Positions 48,805 through 60,367 of a DNA stretch of 64,000 nucleotides are shown here, one piece after another. The notes beneath the pieces were generated by a model, which saw only the letters and a program-made list of their open reading frames with translations, ran no database searches and was not told the DNA's origin. Both the position numbers and the translations under genes were made by a program. The stretch comes from Flaccisagitta enflata (Eukaryota > Chaetognatha > Sagittoidea > Aphragmophora): assembly GCA_965153355.1 (NCBI GenBank), contig OZ231126.1, positions 27,218,001-27,282,000 of the forward strand. The letters run 5' to 3'. The first letter of the stretch is position 1. Every line of letters begins with the position of its first letter.

Positions 48805-49380
48805 AAATAGCAGCCCAAAGGCAGAAAATGGTGAGCGGTTCCTATGCCCTGCTTGAGTACTTAGCGCCTGATTCAGGTTGAGGGGGAGTAGGGCAGCGGC
48901 CTTGAAGGGGAGAAAGTCCTGTGGAAAAGGGGAGGGGAGAGAATCTGTCTGTCTGTCAATCCAAATAGCCCAAATCCAAGCATTGTGGCCCAAATCCAAG
49001 CAAAATAGGCCAAATCCAAGCAATATGGGCCAAATCCAAGTAAAATGGCCCAAATCTGGTCGGTATTGGTAAGTATTGGAGGCTACAATATAGGTCTAAA
49101 GGGCCAAAATGATGGACCTCAGGCCTGAATTGGAATTTTATGGTTTAGATTTTTGCCATTTTGCTTGGATTTGGGCCATTATATTTGGATTTGGGCCATT
49201 TTGTTTTGATATTGGCTATATTGCTTGGATTTAGGCTATTTGGCAGAATTTAGGTCAGAAGAGGCCCCAAAGAAGAAGCCCTGAGGATGAGGTGGGGGGG
49301 ATGCGCAAATGTACAGATGGACAAATGGACAGATTCCCCCTTTATTTTACAGGACTTTGTCCCCTTCGGAACCGCTGCCC
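48805..49380 (-). mobile_element. Family C element (second in series)
   Basis: A tail on the left (AGCAGCCCAAAGGCAGAAAA, TATGCCCTGCTTGAGTAC), then GGGCAGCGGCCTTGAAGGGG, GTCCTGTGGAAAAGGGG. Core units CCAAATCCAAGCAANATGGC at 48955-49050 and the opposite sense TTGGGCCATTNTGCTTGGAT at 49140-49245. Inverse end ACAGGACTTTGTCCCCTTCG ... CCGCTGCCC to 49380. Confidence 0.8.
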
Positions 49381-49383
49381 AAA

Positions 49384-50055
49384 AAGAAATAGCAGCCCAA
49401 AGACAGTAAATGGTCAGCAGTACCCATGCCCTGCTTGAGTAGTGTTTGATTTATGTTGAAGGGGAGCAGGGTAGCGGCCCCGAAGGGGTCAAAGTCCTGT
49501 AAAACACAGGGGAAATCTGCTCATCCAGCTATCCGTCTGTTCATCCGTTCTGCCAAAAAGCCCAAAAATGGCCTAAATCCAAGCATAATGGCTCAAATTC
49601 AAGCAAAAGCTGGTCAGAACCTAGATATTGGAGGCCACAACATAGGTCCAATATGATAGACCTAGTATTGGGGTTTTCTGGCTAGATTTGGGCCGTTTTG
49701 CTTGAATTTGGGCAATTATGCTTGGATTTGGGACATTTTGCTTAGATTTAGGTTATATTGCTTGGATTTGGGCTATTTAGCAGAATTTGGGTCAGAAATG
49801 ATGGACCTTGGGCCAGAATTGGGGTTTTCTGGCTAGATTTGGGTCACTTTGCTTGAATTTGGGCCATTATGCTTGGATTTGGGCCATTTTGCTTAGATTT
49901 GGGCCATGTTGCTTGGATTTGGGCTATTTAGCAGAATTTTGGTCAAAATAGGGCTTGAAGGAGACAATGAAGATAGGGGGGATGGATATACTGATGTACG
50001 GCGGATAGATTTTCCCTGTGTTCTTCAGGTCTTCGTCCCCTTTGGGGCCACTGCC
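49384..50055 (-). mobile_element. Family C element (third in series)
   Basis: Starts with the same tail (AGCAGCCCAAAGACAGTAAA) directly after the previous element. Left end TAGCGGCCCCGAAGGGGTCA, GTAAAACACAGGGG. Core GCCCAAAAATGG/CAAGCATAATGG units and the reverse sense TTTGGGCCATTATGCTTGGA (two blocks, about 49670-49790 and 49830-49940). Right end TTCGTCCCCTTTGGGGCCAC. Confidence 0.8.
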
Positions 50056-50454
50056 TAAAAACAAACAGAAGGAACACATCTGTATCAATCAATCAACATG
50101 TAATTTTCTCCATAAACAGGTTAATTAACACAGTAACGAATGATAACATGGAGTGGACTAAACCTAAGCCCGAGTACAGACATAAGATTTTAGTAAAACA
50201 GTCGATTTGATACAGCAAAGATGCGTGGGATACAAGAGAGAGCTAATTACGGCTATTTTGGTCAGAGGGCTTGTACTTGAAAGACCAGAGTTTGTAGGAT
50301 CACCTTGTGGTGTCGTAGTTAAATTTCCTTGTGTCAAGCTGTGTGGATTAGGGGTGCGTGCTAAAGGGGTGCGAGAGGGGGAATGGGAAGTGCGGTGGGC
50401 AGTTTTCTCTTGCTTCTTGAGAACTATGTTTGCTAAAATGTGAATATTTCAAAC
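50056..50454. other. Non-coding spacer
   Basis: An open plus frame at 50207-50443 shows no domain, start context or splice partners; not called. Confidence 0.4.
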
Positions 50455-51020
50455 AGAGGATATTTAGGAACATTGCTCAGTCAAATTTGTTACAATTTTT
50501 CCATAGTATGTTCTGTAAGGGGCCCCTAAGCTTGTATATTTGGGAATGAGATGAAGAGAAGCTGGTTTTGAGGGCTGAGAGGGAGGGTTTTGAGTCTTAA
50601 GGTCTAATGTAGGGTCTGAGAGGCATGATTTGGGGTCTGAAAGGCTCAATTTTGGGTCTGAAAGGCCTGATTTTGGGTCTGAGAGGTCATATTGAGTCTA
50701 AAAGCTTGACTTGAGGTTTCAGAGGCGTAATTTTGGGTCTAACTGGCCTGATTTTGGGTTTGAGTGGACTGATGTGAAATCTGAGTGGCCTGGTTTGGGG
50801 TCTGAGAGTCTTGATATGTCTGAGAAGCCTAATTTGGAGTCTGAGAAGTCTAGTTTCGGGTCTGAGTGGGCTGATTTGGGGTCTGAAAGGCCTGTGAGGT
50901 CTAGTTGGGGGTCTGAGTGGCCTTATTTGGGGTCTGAGAGGCCTTGTTTGAGGTCTTGTGGGCCTAAGCGATGTAATCTGGGACTTAGCAACCTAATCTG
51001 GGTTTCAGCAACCTACTCTT
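50455..51020. repeat. 20-bp minisatellite (GGGTCTGAGAGGCCTGATTT)
   Basis: A partial foldback fragment (GGAACATTGCTCAGTCAAAT to about 50520), then about 22 units of roughly 20 bp. Confidence 0.85.
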
Positions 51021-51030
51021 AGCCCCAGCC

Positions 51031-51362
51031 ATGAACCGCCCCAAACTTCGACGCTGACTCTCACCAATCTCACCATGGTTGAGGCTTGGTAAAAAAACAT
51101 CCCATGCAAAATTTCAGGCCTCTGGAACAGCCGGAACCTTTGTCAGGGTGACCATGAAGTTTCCTTAGTAACCTATGGCAGAGACAAAATTTGCATAATA
51201 GAAATATTGATTCCAATGCTAATTCAATACAAACTTCAACCTCACCCTGACGAATGTTCCTGCTATCTTAGAGGCCCAAAATTTTACATGGAATGTTTTT
51301 TTACCAAGCCTCAACTGTGGTAAGATTGGTGAGAGCCATAGTCAAAGTTTGGGGCGCTTCAC
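51031..51362. mobile_element. Inverted-repeat element between minisatellite blocks (332 bp)
   Basis: GCCCCAAACTTCGACGCTGA mirrors the right end AGTCAAAGTTTGGGGC; inside, ACCAATCTCACCATGGTTGA and CAGGGTGACC/TCACCCTGA match. It separates two arrays whose units differ. Confidence 0.85.
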
Positions 51363-51369
51363 GGGACGT

Positions 51370-51945
51370 ACCCAGCAACCTAATCTGGGTCCCAGCAACC
51401 TACTCTTAGCCTCAGCAACCTGATCTGGGCCTCAGCAGTGTAATTGGGGCATCAGGAACTTAATCTAAGCCTATGCGACCTAATGATGGCCTCAGCGATC
51501 TAATACTGGCCTGAGCAACAAAATGCCAGCCTCAGAGACCTTATCCCAACATCAACGACCCAATACCAGCATCAGCAACCTAATAATAGCCCTAGCAACC
51601 TTATAGCAACCTTATAGCCTCAACATCCTAATAGTGACCTTAGCAACCTAATACCTGCGTTTGCGACCTAATTCCTGTGTTAGCAACCTAATCTATACAA
51701 CAATAACTTAATGCCAGCTTTAGAAACCTAATCCCAGTCTCAGCAACTTAATGCCAGTCTCAGCAACCTAATACTGCTTTCAACAAATCAACTTATCTTA
51801 GCCTCACTGACCATATCCCAGCCTCACTGACCTAATCCCGGCTTAAGCAACCTAATGCCAGCCTCAGAGACCTTATCCAGGTAAAAACCTAGTCCCTGCC
51901 TCAGAAATTTAATCCTAGCCTCAATAACCTAATCCCAACCCCTTT
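51370..51945. repeat. 20-bp minisatellite (CCTCAGCAACCTAATCTGGG)
   Basis: About 28 units of 18-21 bp with the constant part AGCAACCTAAT. Confidence 0.9.
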
Positions 51946-52545
51946 CTTTTCTTCAGCTCAAACATAGGTCTCACCGCGCCTAAGGGTACCGTCATGCTAA
52001 GACTGCAAGGTTTAAAATTTCAGTTCAGTTTGCCATGTCTAATCCATGGAGCGTCTGAAGCATGACGGAATTTGAGATTTTTTCAGGCTGAATCAACGTA
52101 CAGTCCATAGTACCCAAAAAAAGGGTCAAATATGGGTAGTAGGGCCCATTTTTGGGGTTTTTGGCATTTTTGATCAAAATTGCAAAAAATGGGCCGTACC
52201 ACCCATTTTTAACCCTTTTTTGGGTACTATGGAATTGAGCTCCCATATTTTTTATTCTTGAATATGAAACAACAAACATGGAAAAATATTTTTCCAACTT
52301 TTTTTCCCAAAAATTTTAGGGGCTTGGTACCCTGGGGGTACCTGCAGGGGTACCCTTAAAGGTAAAAACTACCAAAGTGATTTTTTTTGGTTCAAAGTTT
52401 TTTTCCAACAGATTCTGTGGGTAAAAAGAAAACCCAAAATATGGGTCCGAGTGAAAAAATATTCAGGATTCTTGAATTACTCCCCAAGGCAGACGACGAA
52501 CGTAGCCTCAGATGTGTAAAAGACTTTTTTAGGGTACCATCACTT

Positions 52546-54207
52546 TTTACCGAGCGCATTCGAGATTCTCTGTTGTATTATTCTTCATTTTATAGATCGG
52601 AAAGATAACTACAAGAAAATTCTTTGGCCACTTTCTAGTCTTTGATTACTTATGGTTCTCGATGGTTGTGAATCATAGTGTTATGGAAAAAGTAGATAAG
52701 TGTTGATCAACCATTCAGTGCATCAATTTGATTGAACAACAAAATGCTCTCTTGATGTAAGTTATGATGATTGCTGATAAATATTTTTTTCATTTCTTGT
52801 TGACATGTTCAACCTCACTTTTTTCCAACTTCCATAGCCGGAAGAATTGATTTGACAACAGATTCTGCTTAGTTAGATATGGATCTATGAGAATCAAGAA
52901 AAAAGTAAATTCTTCCGCCATTATGGATACTCTGCCCCAAGGGATACCTTTACACCAAAAAAGAGCAAATTCAATTTTTTAAGGGTTTTCACTTTTTGAT
53001 GATTTCACATGGAACTAATTAGTCTCCCAAAGCTCACTCAATCATTCGCTAGGATCTGAGAAGCTTGGTCCATCTGCTGATCAGTCCCTCTACCGTTGAA
53101 TTGCCGTTTAAAATTATACATCCCTTGAGCAGTCCTCGTGAGTCTCAGCGTTCCAAATTTAGTTTCGAAATAATATTATCTGTTGCCTTCTCGAGCATCA
53201 ATAAATAATGAGTCAGGAAGAAATGAAAATATGGATTTTATTACAGGAGACACAGGGGATCAAAAATACCCATCTATAGAACCAAGCGTAATCGGTAGAA
53301 AAAGAAGCGGAGAATTCTTAACGAAAAAAAATCAAACAAAACAAAACATAGGAGGACCGAAAGTTAGAAAAAATATGAATGAGACGCCACGTTGATAAAA
53401 GAGGGGAAGGGTTAGACAGATCAATGAACACCATTTTAATCGTTGAATCTTTGAAAAAAGAATCAATTCAAATTAATGCGGCATCCGACTTCACTAGGTC
53501 ACAATACTTTCTCTGTTGGAACGATAGATTTTCTATCGGCATTATCGATATATTAGTGAAGTGCGAGGAGAGGAAACCAAGTTACTTCATTTTGCTTCTA
53601 TATATAAGAAATACGGATTTTACTACACAGACCCACAAGGGACGGACGCACATCACAACATAAGACCGAAATAACTTTTTAGTAAATGCTTCTACAATCA
53701 GCAACCTGCACTAGTGTGTGCTTGTAAGTTTTACATTGTTCTCTTTTGGCGGTTGAGCGTTATTCTCATGAGGGCAAGAAGAGATCTCGGGGGTTATGTA
53801 AAAATATAGCGAGTCAGGATGATGAGGGTCCCACGAAGTCTCAATTGCGACGACAATACAAACACACTTATGGTAAATTCTAGTACTAGAATATATACGA
53901 TGGCAAAAAACTTGCCGTACAAAATACATTTCGTATGTGTGTGCATGTGTTTGTGTTCACTAGAAAAGATGAGCGCGATATCGTTTAAATAGTTATAAAT
54001 GTAAAAATTAATTGAAACTTTTTTGGTAAGATGCTACGACTGCGTCATTAATGAATATGTATGCAAACATATGAACGAAAATCTTGATAAGTTGATATGA
54101 CAGACAAACACAAATGGAGAGTATTAAAATACTTTTTTTTGGTTGTCATGAATAGGTTTTCAATTCAGATTGTATTCTCTCGGCTAAATCGCGTAAGTTG
54201 ACTAGAG
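52546..54207. other. 1.66 kb without a confident gene
   Basis: Lies downstream of the CMTM-like gene on its strand, so part of it may be the 3' UTR. Plus frames at 53183-53395 and 53379-53663 and a minus frame at 53711-53929 are open without recognisable domains. Confidence 0.4.
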
Positions 54208-57098
54208 TTAGTAGGCTGGAGACGCGGCCCCTTGACCGTACTCTGGGTCAGCCTGAGTGTGGGTTTGTTTGGATTGGCCTGGGCCGAAATCTCCCGATCT
54301 CCACGCCGTAAACTTGCGGAAGGCGTCGAAGCCGTAACACCCGGCCGCAGGAATGGCGAAAATCTGTGAAATCAACGTTAAATAAGGTCGCGGAAGAGTA
54401 ATTAGGAAACAAGCCCGACCGCGCAACGATGCGTCCACACCGTGTCACTCCAAGCATTTTTAGACAGGTATAACGGACGGACCAACAGATAGACAAATCG
54501 ACAGAGGGACCAACGGACCGACTGACTGACAGACCCCCTTTTACAGATGCGAATGTGTGAAATGTGAATAGGTGAATACATGAATAACTAACAAGTGAGA
54601 GAAGCCATTCGTTCTACAAATAATGAGAAAGCAAAATCAATTCACAGCCAAAGACCAACCGACGGACCGCAGGACAAGATCGCTTTTGGATACGCAAAGT
54701 CACACGAAAGATTCATGACCAACACGTACAGGCTTGTTGATAAATCAACAAAGGCCCAAAGCTACACACTCTCATATCAATCCTCGATGCCTGTGTGAAT
54801 GTCTCGACGCGAGCAGGCAAGGCATAACTCAGAACGCAGAGAAATAAATTCAAAACTGGAACTTACACCAGCGGCGATCGAGGCGCCGGATGAGCCACCT
54901 TGATAAACCGGCGCGGCGAACATGCAAATCATCCCGATGATGAACAACAACGCCAAAACGCCGCAGTACACCGCTTCCTATTAATTCAAGAATAAAGCGA
55001 CGATTAACGGTAATACTAATCATACATTTAAAATATAATGCTATATGCTATACATATGTAGATCTATATACAAATTTTATATATAGATCTAAATATATGT
55101 ATAGCTTACGAGCATATGGGAAATTCGTTTCGTTTCGTTTTATCTTTGAAATTATATCTAGCTTTAAAATGCGATGATGACAACCTCAATCACAGCATTT
55201 ATTTTCAAAACACCGGAATGTGCCAGAAGGAGCGACGGGGTGCGCAGAGAAATCTTAACTGTCTACATATTGTATTGCGGCTTTGATTGAGCTAAATGGA
55301 TAGAGATTCAGATCACAGACCACTGATTGTAAGTGTTGGAATGAGTTTTGATTACTCTTTCAAAGAGACTATTATGGGTTCTGAAGCTTTATTAGTTAAG
55401 TAGCAGCGGTTGATTGAAAATGCCGAATGTGAAGCCAGTCCAAGTTTCCGTAGGTTCTGGTATGTCGTGAATTCTCGTTTGTCGGCATCAAAAGACCATG
55501 GCCTGAACTTTACACCGTTTGACCTTTGACCTTTTAACTTACCACGAGGTACCAGGCAATTTTGATCCTATAAACAATGCGGAAAAGGTAGAGAAGCAGG
55601 AGAATCCCCGTGCAAATCAGACCAGTTGTTCCGTGGAATTCGTAGAAGCCTTCGGCCGTATTCAATGAAACGCCCGAACAAATGCAGCCGAGTAGCGCCG
55701 CCGCCTGTGTGATTGAGTAAGGAGAACCAGGGAGAGGGAGAAAATAAACAAGGCCGGATACACGGCAATCCTGTCGCGGACGGTTGGCCAGGAGTAGTAG
55801 TGCTCAGAATTCAAAAATGTTACGGGACGGACGGATGGACGAACCGACCAACACGGCAAGGTGTAGGGTCGCGTGTTCGCGACTAAAAAGAGAAAGAAAG
55901 AACAAGTCATCCAAGGATCGCATCGTACCCGATGCCCTGCTCAAAATAATCAGCTTAAATTGAGCGAGAGCAGAGCAGTGGCCCCGTAGGGCCGATGTCA
56001 CGTTGGAGACAGGGGCGAATTTCCATACATCTTGAAAGGGCAAATCTGAAACCTTTTAGGTGCGACAAAGCACCTCTATAACTGGTTGTGTCCATTGGTT
56101 GGTTGGTCGGTTGGTCGGTCTGTCCGTTGGTAATGCATTCGTTCGACGATCCACACGTCGCACCTTATTGGCCTACTTGGCCTTGTTTCCAATTATCCAT
56201 AATATGAAAAGTGGAACAATATCCCTCACTATACCCAAACTGAAATAAATGGAAGAGGGCCTTGTGAACCCTCACTGACTAGTTAATACGCGCACCACTC
56301 CTAGTTTTCCGTAAAACAGAATCTGAAAAACACTCCTTCTCAATCTAACCCAAAAGCAAACTGCTTACCAAAAGAAGTTAGGACGATAATTGTTACCTTT
56401 ATTACCAAAATTCAACAAATCACCCGAGGGTAACATTGTTAAGAAACCATACCCTTAGAGGATAGAATCGAGGTCAAGCTTAATGCGACATACAAGTTTG
56501 GTTATTCCAAATTCATATCAATTTCCATGTTAATCAATGGGAATTTCACAAATTTCTTTATTTTACATTGATTTTTAAAATCATCTAATTGAAAGCACAT
56601 TCTTCACTTTTCTGTCAATTGTACTCATACAGACGGACATATAAAATTTGCCCCCGTGTCCTACAGGACATCGGCCCATTTGGGAGAAGAAACAAACCAT
56701 ATAATTGTGATGGTATGGAGTGAGACAGCCCTGTGAAGCGACAAACGAACTCTCAATGAGATTGAGGATACAATTGAGGAGACATGAAAAAAGGTATTTA
56801 CATACCATTGCCCCAACTTTTAACATGCCATCCAAAGTTTTGATATATCCGGGCCCATCCCATCGGATTGTTGTATCAGAGGCGAGATTCTGTTGCATCT
56901 GCGCACCGTAGTATCCTGCAGTAGCACCTGCTGCCGCACCTAAAGAGAACAAGATTTTTGTAAAGGGCTTTCTCCATTTCTTTTACAAATTGCATCGTAG
57001 TCAAATGACGTAGGTCGTAGGAAATGATGAAATTAAGATCTCATTGGTGCATTCAACTTATGTTAACCTGCTGCTGCCTGATTTGGTGGATAATCCAT
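54208..57098 (-). CDS. CMTM/plasmolipin-like MARVEL-domain membrane protein, five exons
   Basis: Exons: 57098-57068, 56939-56806, 55704-55543, 54977-54867 and 54363-54208 (stop TAA). All junctions have GT-AG signals (e.g. ATG|GTATGT, GTG|GTAAGT, GGT|GTAAGT) and consistent phases, giving 197 residues. The N-terminus MDYPPNQAAAGAAAG is followed by GYIKTLDGMLKVGAM, typical of the first MARVEL helix. Four hydrophobic helices fall at about 48-70, 79-100, 106-132 and 137-162. After the last helix comes FDAFRKFTAWRSGDF and a polar tail. Length and topology fit CKLF-like MARVEL proteins, which act in membrane traffic and receptor surface levels; plasmolipin or MAL relatives are the alternative. The start codon is 682 bp from the divergent STX16 start, so the two may share a promoter region. 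The introns hold family A, B and C pieces. Confidence 0.85.
54411..54556 (+). mobile_element. Family B copy in a CMTM intron
   Basis: AACAAGCCCGACCGCGCAAC start, GATGCGTCC, AAGCATTTTTAGACAGGTAT, CCAACGGACCGACTGACTG run, TACAGATGCGAATG end. The right hairpin arm has decayed. Confidence 0.8.
55747..55891 (+). mobile_element. Family A copy in a CMTM intron
   Basis: AACAAGGCCGGATACACGGC; GTCGCGGACGGTTGGCCAGG; GGGACGGACGGATGGACG; end GGGTCGCGTGTTCGCGACTAAA (stem GTCGCG/CGCGAC). Confidence 0.85.
55930..56030 (-). mobile_element. Family C end fragment
   Basis: ATGCCCTGCTCAAAATAA tail, GAGCAGTGGCCCCGTAGGGC and GATGTCACGTTGGAGACAGG. A second small piece (GTGTCCTACAGGACATCGGC) is at about 56656. Confidence 0.55.
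56055..56190 (-). mobile_element. Family B reference copy, GGTGCG type (reverse)
   Basis: AGGTGCGACAAAGCACCT hairpin; (GGTTGGTC)n run; TAATGCATTCGTTCGACGAT; GTCGCACCT at 56157-56165, the exact 9-bp inverse of AGGTGCGAC at 56058-56066; end TTGGCCTACTTGGCCTTGTT. Confidence 0.85.
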
Positions 57099-57780
57099 CG
57101 CAGATGCTCAGATCTATGAGGATATCTGAAAGAAACAATGTCAATTACACGGAATAGTGATGGGCAACAACCAATGAGGAAATATTTGCACTATCAGTCT
57201 CAGGAAAATCAGTGAACAGCCCAAAAGTAAGACATACGATTCTTGTTTTCGGACGATTAAGTTACAGACGGATGAACGAGCCGACGCGACAGACGGACGG
57301 ACAGTGACCCCCCCCCAGTCGGGAAAAAACTGTATGGCGACCAGCAATGACTGAAAACGGGTGCGATCTCAAGGGCGGATGTCATGTATGATCCCTAGCT
57401 GAGCATGCAGACATTGCTTCCAGAGACTTTCCTCTTCCCAATTCTCTTCCTTCTATCGTAGGCTCACAGAGAAACACAGATTGAGAGAGAGAGTAAAAGA
57501 GAGAGAGAGACACGATGCATTTGTTTTTGACTGAAACAAGATGACGTCAGAGATTCGCATCTGAGATTGTCCAGATTGTATGGGAACCTGTGGCCAAGAC
57601 AATTTAACATCAAATTGGTCACATTCAAACGCAATGATGGGTTGAAATTGTGGCCGTAAAACGGAGTTACGCGAAAAGCTGAACTTAATTACACCCACCG
57701 TTCGCGTATTAAAGATAAAAAGAAAAGTGAAACTGCGATCCTTGAGACAAAATAAAAAGACATTTTAAAAACATTCCAAA
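57099..57780. promoter_or_regulatory. Shared intergenic region, CMTM-like (minus) and STX16 (plus)
   Basis: 682 bp between divergent start codons. It contains a family A/B tetranucleotide fragment (GACGGATGAACGAGCCGACG, about 57257-57300), a C9 run and a short (GA)n at about 57485-57508. ATTACACCCACCGTTCGCGT near 57689 is the least repetitive part. A bidirectional promoter is inferred from position only. Confidence 0.4.
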
Positions 57781-60274
57781 ATGGCTACAAGAAGCTTAAC
57801 GGACGTCTTCGTCCTCATGAGAAATAACGCTATGCAAAATCGCTACATATTTTCGGAGCAGGTGAGTTTTCTTTCAGGTACTATATCGCATTGCACATCA
57901 CTTAAATAGCACCCTACGGCCTACATACCTACATAGTATCTATTGCCTGCGTTACTCGGGTGTGTCAAAAAATAAAAATCATCCTTGATCAGATCATCAA
58001 CATCAGGGTGTGTATACAAAAAAATTTAAACTTTAGCGTTTTTATTTTTTCAAATTTTATTTATCTTCAGTTTTTTCCAAAACCTTTTTAGCCGCTAATT
58101 TATTTTTTGCTGTGTTATTGATTTTATATCAGAATTATTGTTTGTAAATATATCAAAGTAGCTATTTTAATATTTTGATTTGATTTTTAATTGGGGTTAG
58201 ATAAAAGTTGTTTTTTTTTACCACAAAAATCATAAAAAGAAATAAAACTTGATATTCTTTGTTGAAGTTTTGAGTCTTGTTTTCAACTAAACTAAGTAGA
58301 GACTCTGAAAGTATAAACATTTTGACAATCTTTTCCTGCGCTAAAAAACGGAAACAACTGAAATTCAATAAAATAAAAAAACTAAAAATCTTAATTTTTT
58401 TGTTAACGCTCTCTGATGTTGATGATCTGATCAAAGATACTTTTTATTTTTTGACACACCCGACTGCGTCACAGTAAAATTGTAAGCATGCCACTACAGT
58501 TGTAGTCGGGTAAGTATGTCAAATTTCAGTCATTACATGTGCTATTACTGTTATCTTAAGTTCTACGCACATCCCTTAGTGACCAAGTGAATTTCTGCAT
58601 AAGTCGATTTACATCACAAAACTACATATGTACACATTCCTGTGAATGCCACATTCTACCCAAGGTTTCCCATTCGCTTGCTTATCATATACGTGTCGAT
58701 TTTTGAAATTACTTGTACGTACTTCACCCACTGCAAAAACCCAAACTTTCCCTAGCATCACAAATTTATGATTGTATCTTGCAACGACCCAAACCCAGCA
58801 CTTAATTTGCATGGACCTACGACAGTAAAATGCCATGGAATTTCCATAGGCAATGTCAAAACGGGCGCCTTAGGTTATTTCGGTTATTTCTTTAAATTGT
58901 TGACACGCAACTCAAGAGGCTTTGTACATCCAGCGGTCCGTCCGTCCATCGCTTGTGGAATTGCGCATTTCTGACCCTGCTTGTGTAAATGCGCGTTTCT
59001 GACCCATCCACAACGATATTGTATTTTGACAAGCTATTAAGCATGGTAGTACTTTATCCCAGTCTCTGAGCTTTAAGGACACAAGATCCCTTCCAAAGCA
59101 AAATCAGTCATAAATTGTAGCTAAAGCGGTTTTTATGAAAACCATTCAGTCTGGTTTTGCAAAAAAACCTTATTGGAATTAATGACCGACATCGATCTAA
59201 GACCGATAATTTGTGAAGTCCATCAACGACATCAACGTCCCTTGTCAGACATAGGTCCATGCACTTGAAACGCATGCAGCTCATTTATAGTGTCATCTTA
59301 ATGCTTCAAGAGCCTCTTTAATTGGTTTATCATAATATTAATATTATTAATAATATATAATGACAATTAGTTTCTCAAAGTAGATCCATTCTCGAATTAA
59401 TAGGCAACAGGATACCATAGACAATGATATTCTAGGTTGTCTTCAAAGCTGAATAGGGGTATTACAAAGCATCTGTAGCCTTGCACTCTCCTTATACCGG
59501 GTGATCAATCTCAAAGTGGGAAAAGTATTAAGCTCACATTCCTATATGCATCATATCTATAATCTGAGATCAATTTTCTATTATAATTATATTATTAGGT
59601 TTTACGTTTTTGTATTAAATTTTCATTGGTTTAGCTTTAATAGTTAATCTGCAATATCAATTTGAAGTAAAACAATCATTTACAGTTTTAGTTTAAAATC
59701 TTGTTTGATTTTTAAAACAAGTTTTCTTTTAATTGATTTCATTTCAAATTAACTTGAGCTATAGACTTCAAATTGGTTTTAAATGAAAGATTATGCAAAT
59801 ATCTTTGATTTGAGACCAATGGGGCATCTGTAGGTCAAGCCATTGAAAGATGAGAGGAATTCCAAGAAAATCTGCTTTGATATTATCATCAGATTTTCAG
59901 CTAAAAGTGTAAATGATTATTTTACTTCAATTTGATGTTGTGGACAAACTATTCAAACTAGACCAATGAAATTTTAATACAAAGAATGTCAAACATACTA
60001 TAAAAGAAAATTGATCTCAGACCATTGACTTGATGCATATAGGAGTGTAAGCTTAATACTTTTCCCACTTTGAGATTGATCACCCTTTACAGTGGGGTTT
60101 GTGGAACAACCTTAACTGGAGGAAAGTATCGTAAGTTTCTTAATTTTATTTGACAAACTTGATATTTGAAATGTGTCCGAGTTTTTCAGTTGCTACGGAA
60201 ACCAAAATCATTTTTTGAATGTTTACAATAATGGCGGCTAATCGCCGTAGGAAAAAAGTCGTAAATGTTGAGAG

Positions 60275-60323
<49 letters not shown>

Positions 60324-60328
60324 AAGAA

Positions 60329-60367
<39 letters not shown>

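Larger units (their letters stand above)
47590..52545. mobile_element. 4.9 kb palindromic region
   Basis: Left arm 47610-47813 plus 48361-48500 is mirrored by about 52060-52510. GGAGTTATTCAAGAATCC pairs with GGATTCTTGAATTACTCC; GACCCATATTTTGGGTTTT with AAACCCAAAATATGGGTC; CCCAGGGTACCAAGCCCCTA and TTTTTCCATGTTTGTTGTTT also find inverse partners. The right arm has no family C insert, so it records the empty site of the one in the left arm. Confidence 0.75.

Noticed and set aside
52660-53180. CRISPR-like or tRNA signals in quiet regions
   Set aside because: No regularly spaced identical repeats with unique spacers and no cloverleaf here or elsewhere; the genome is eukaryotic.
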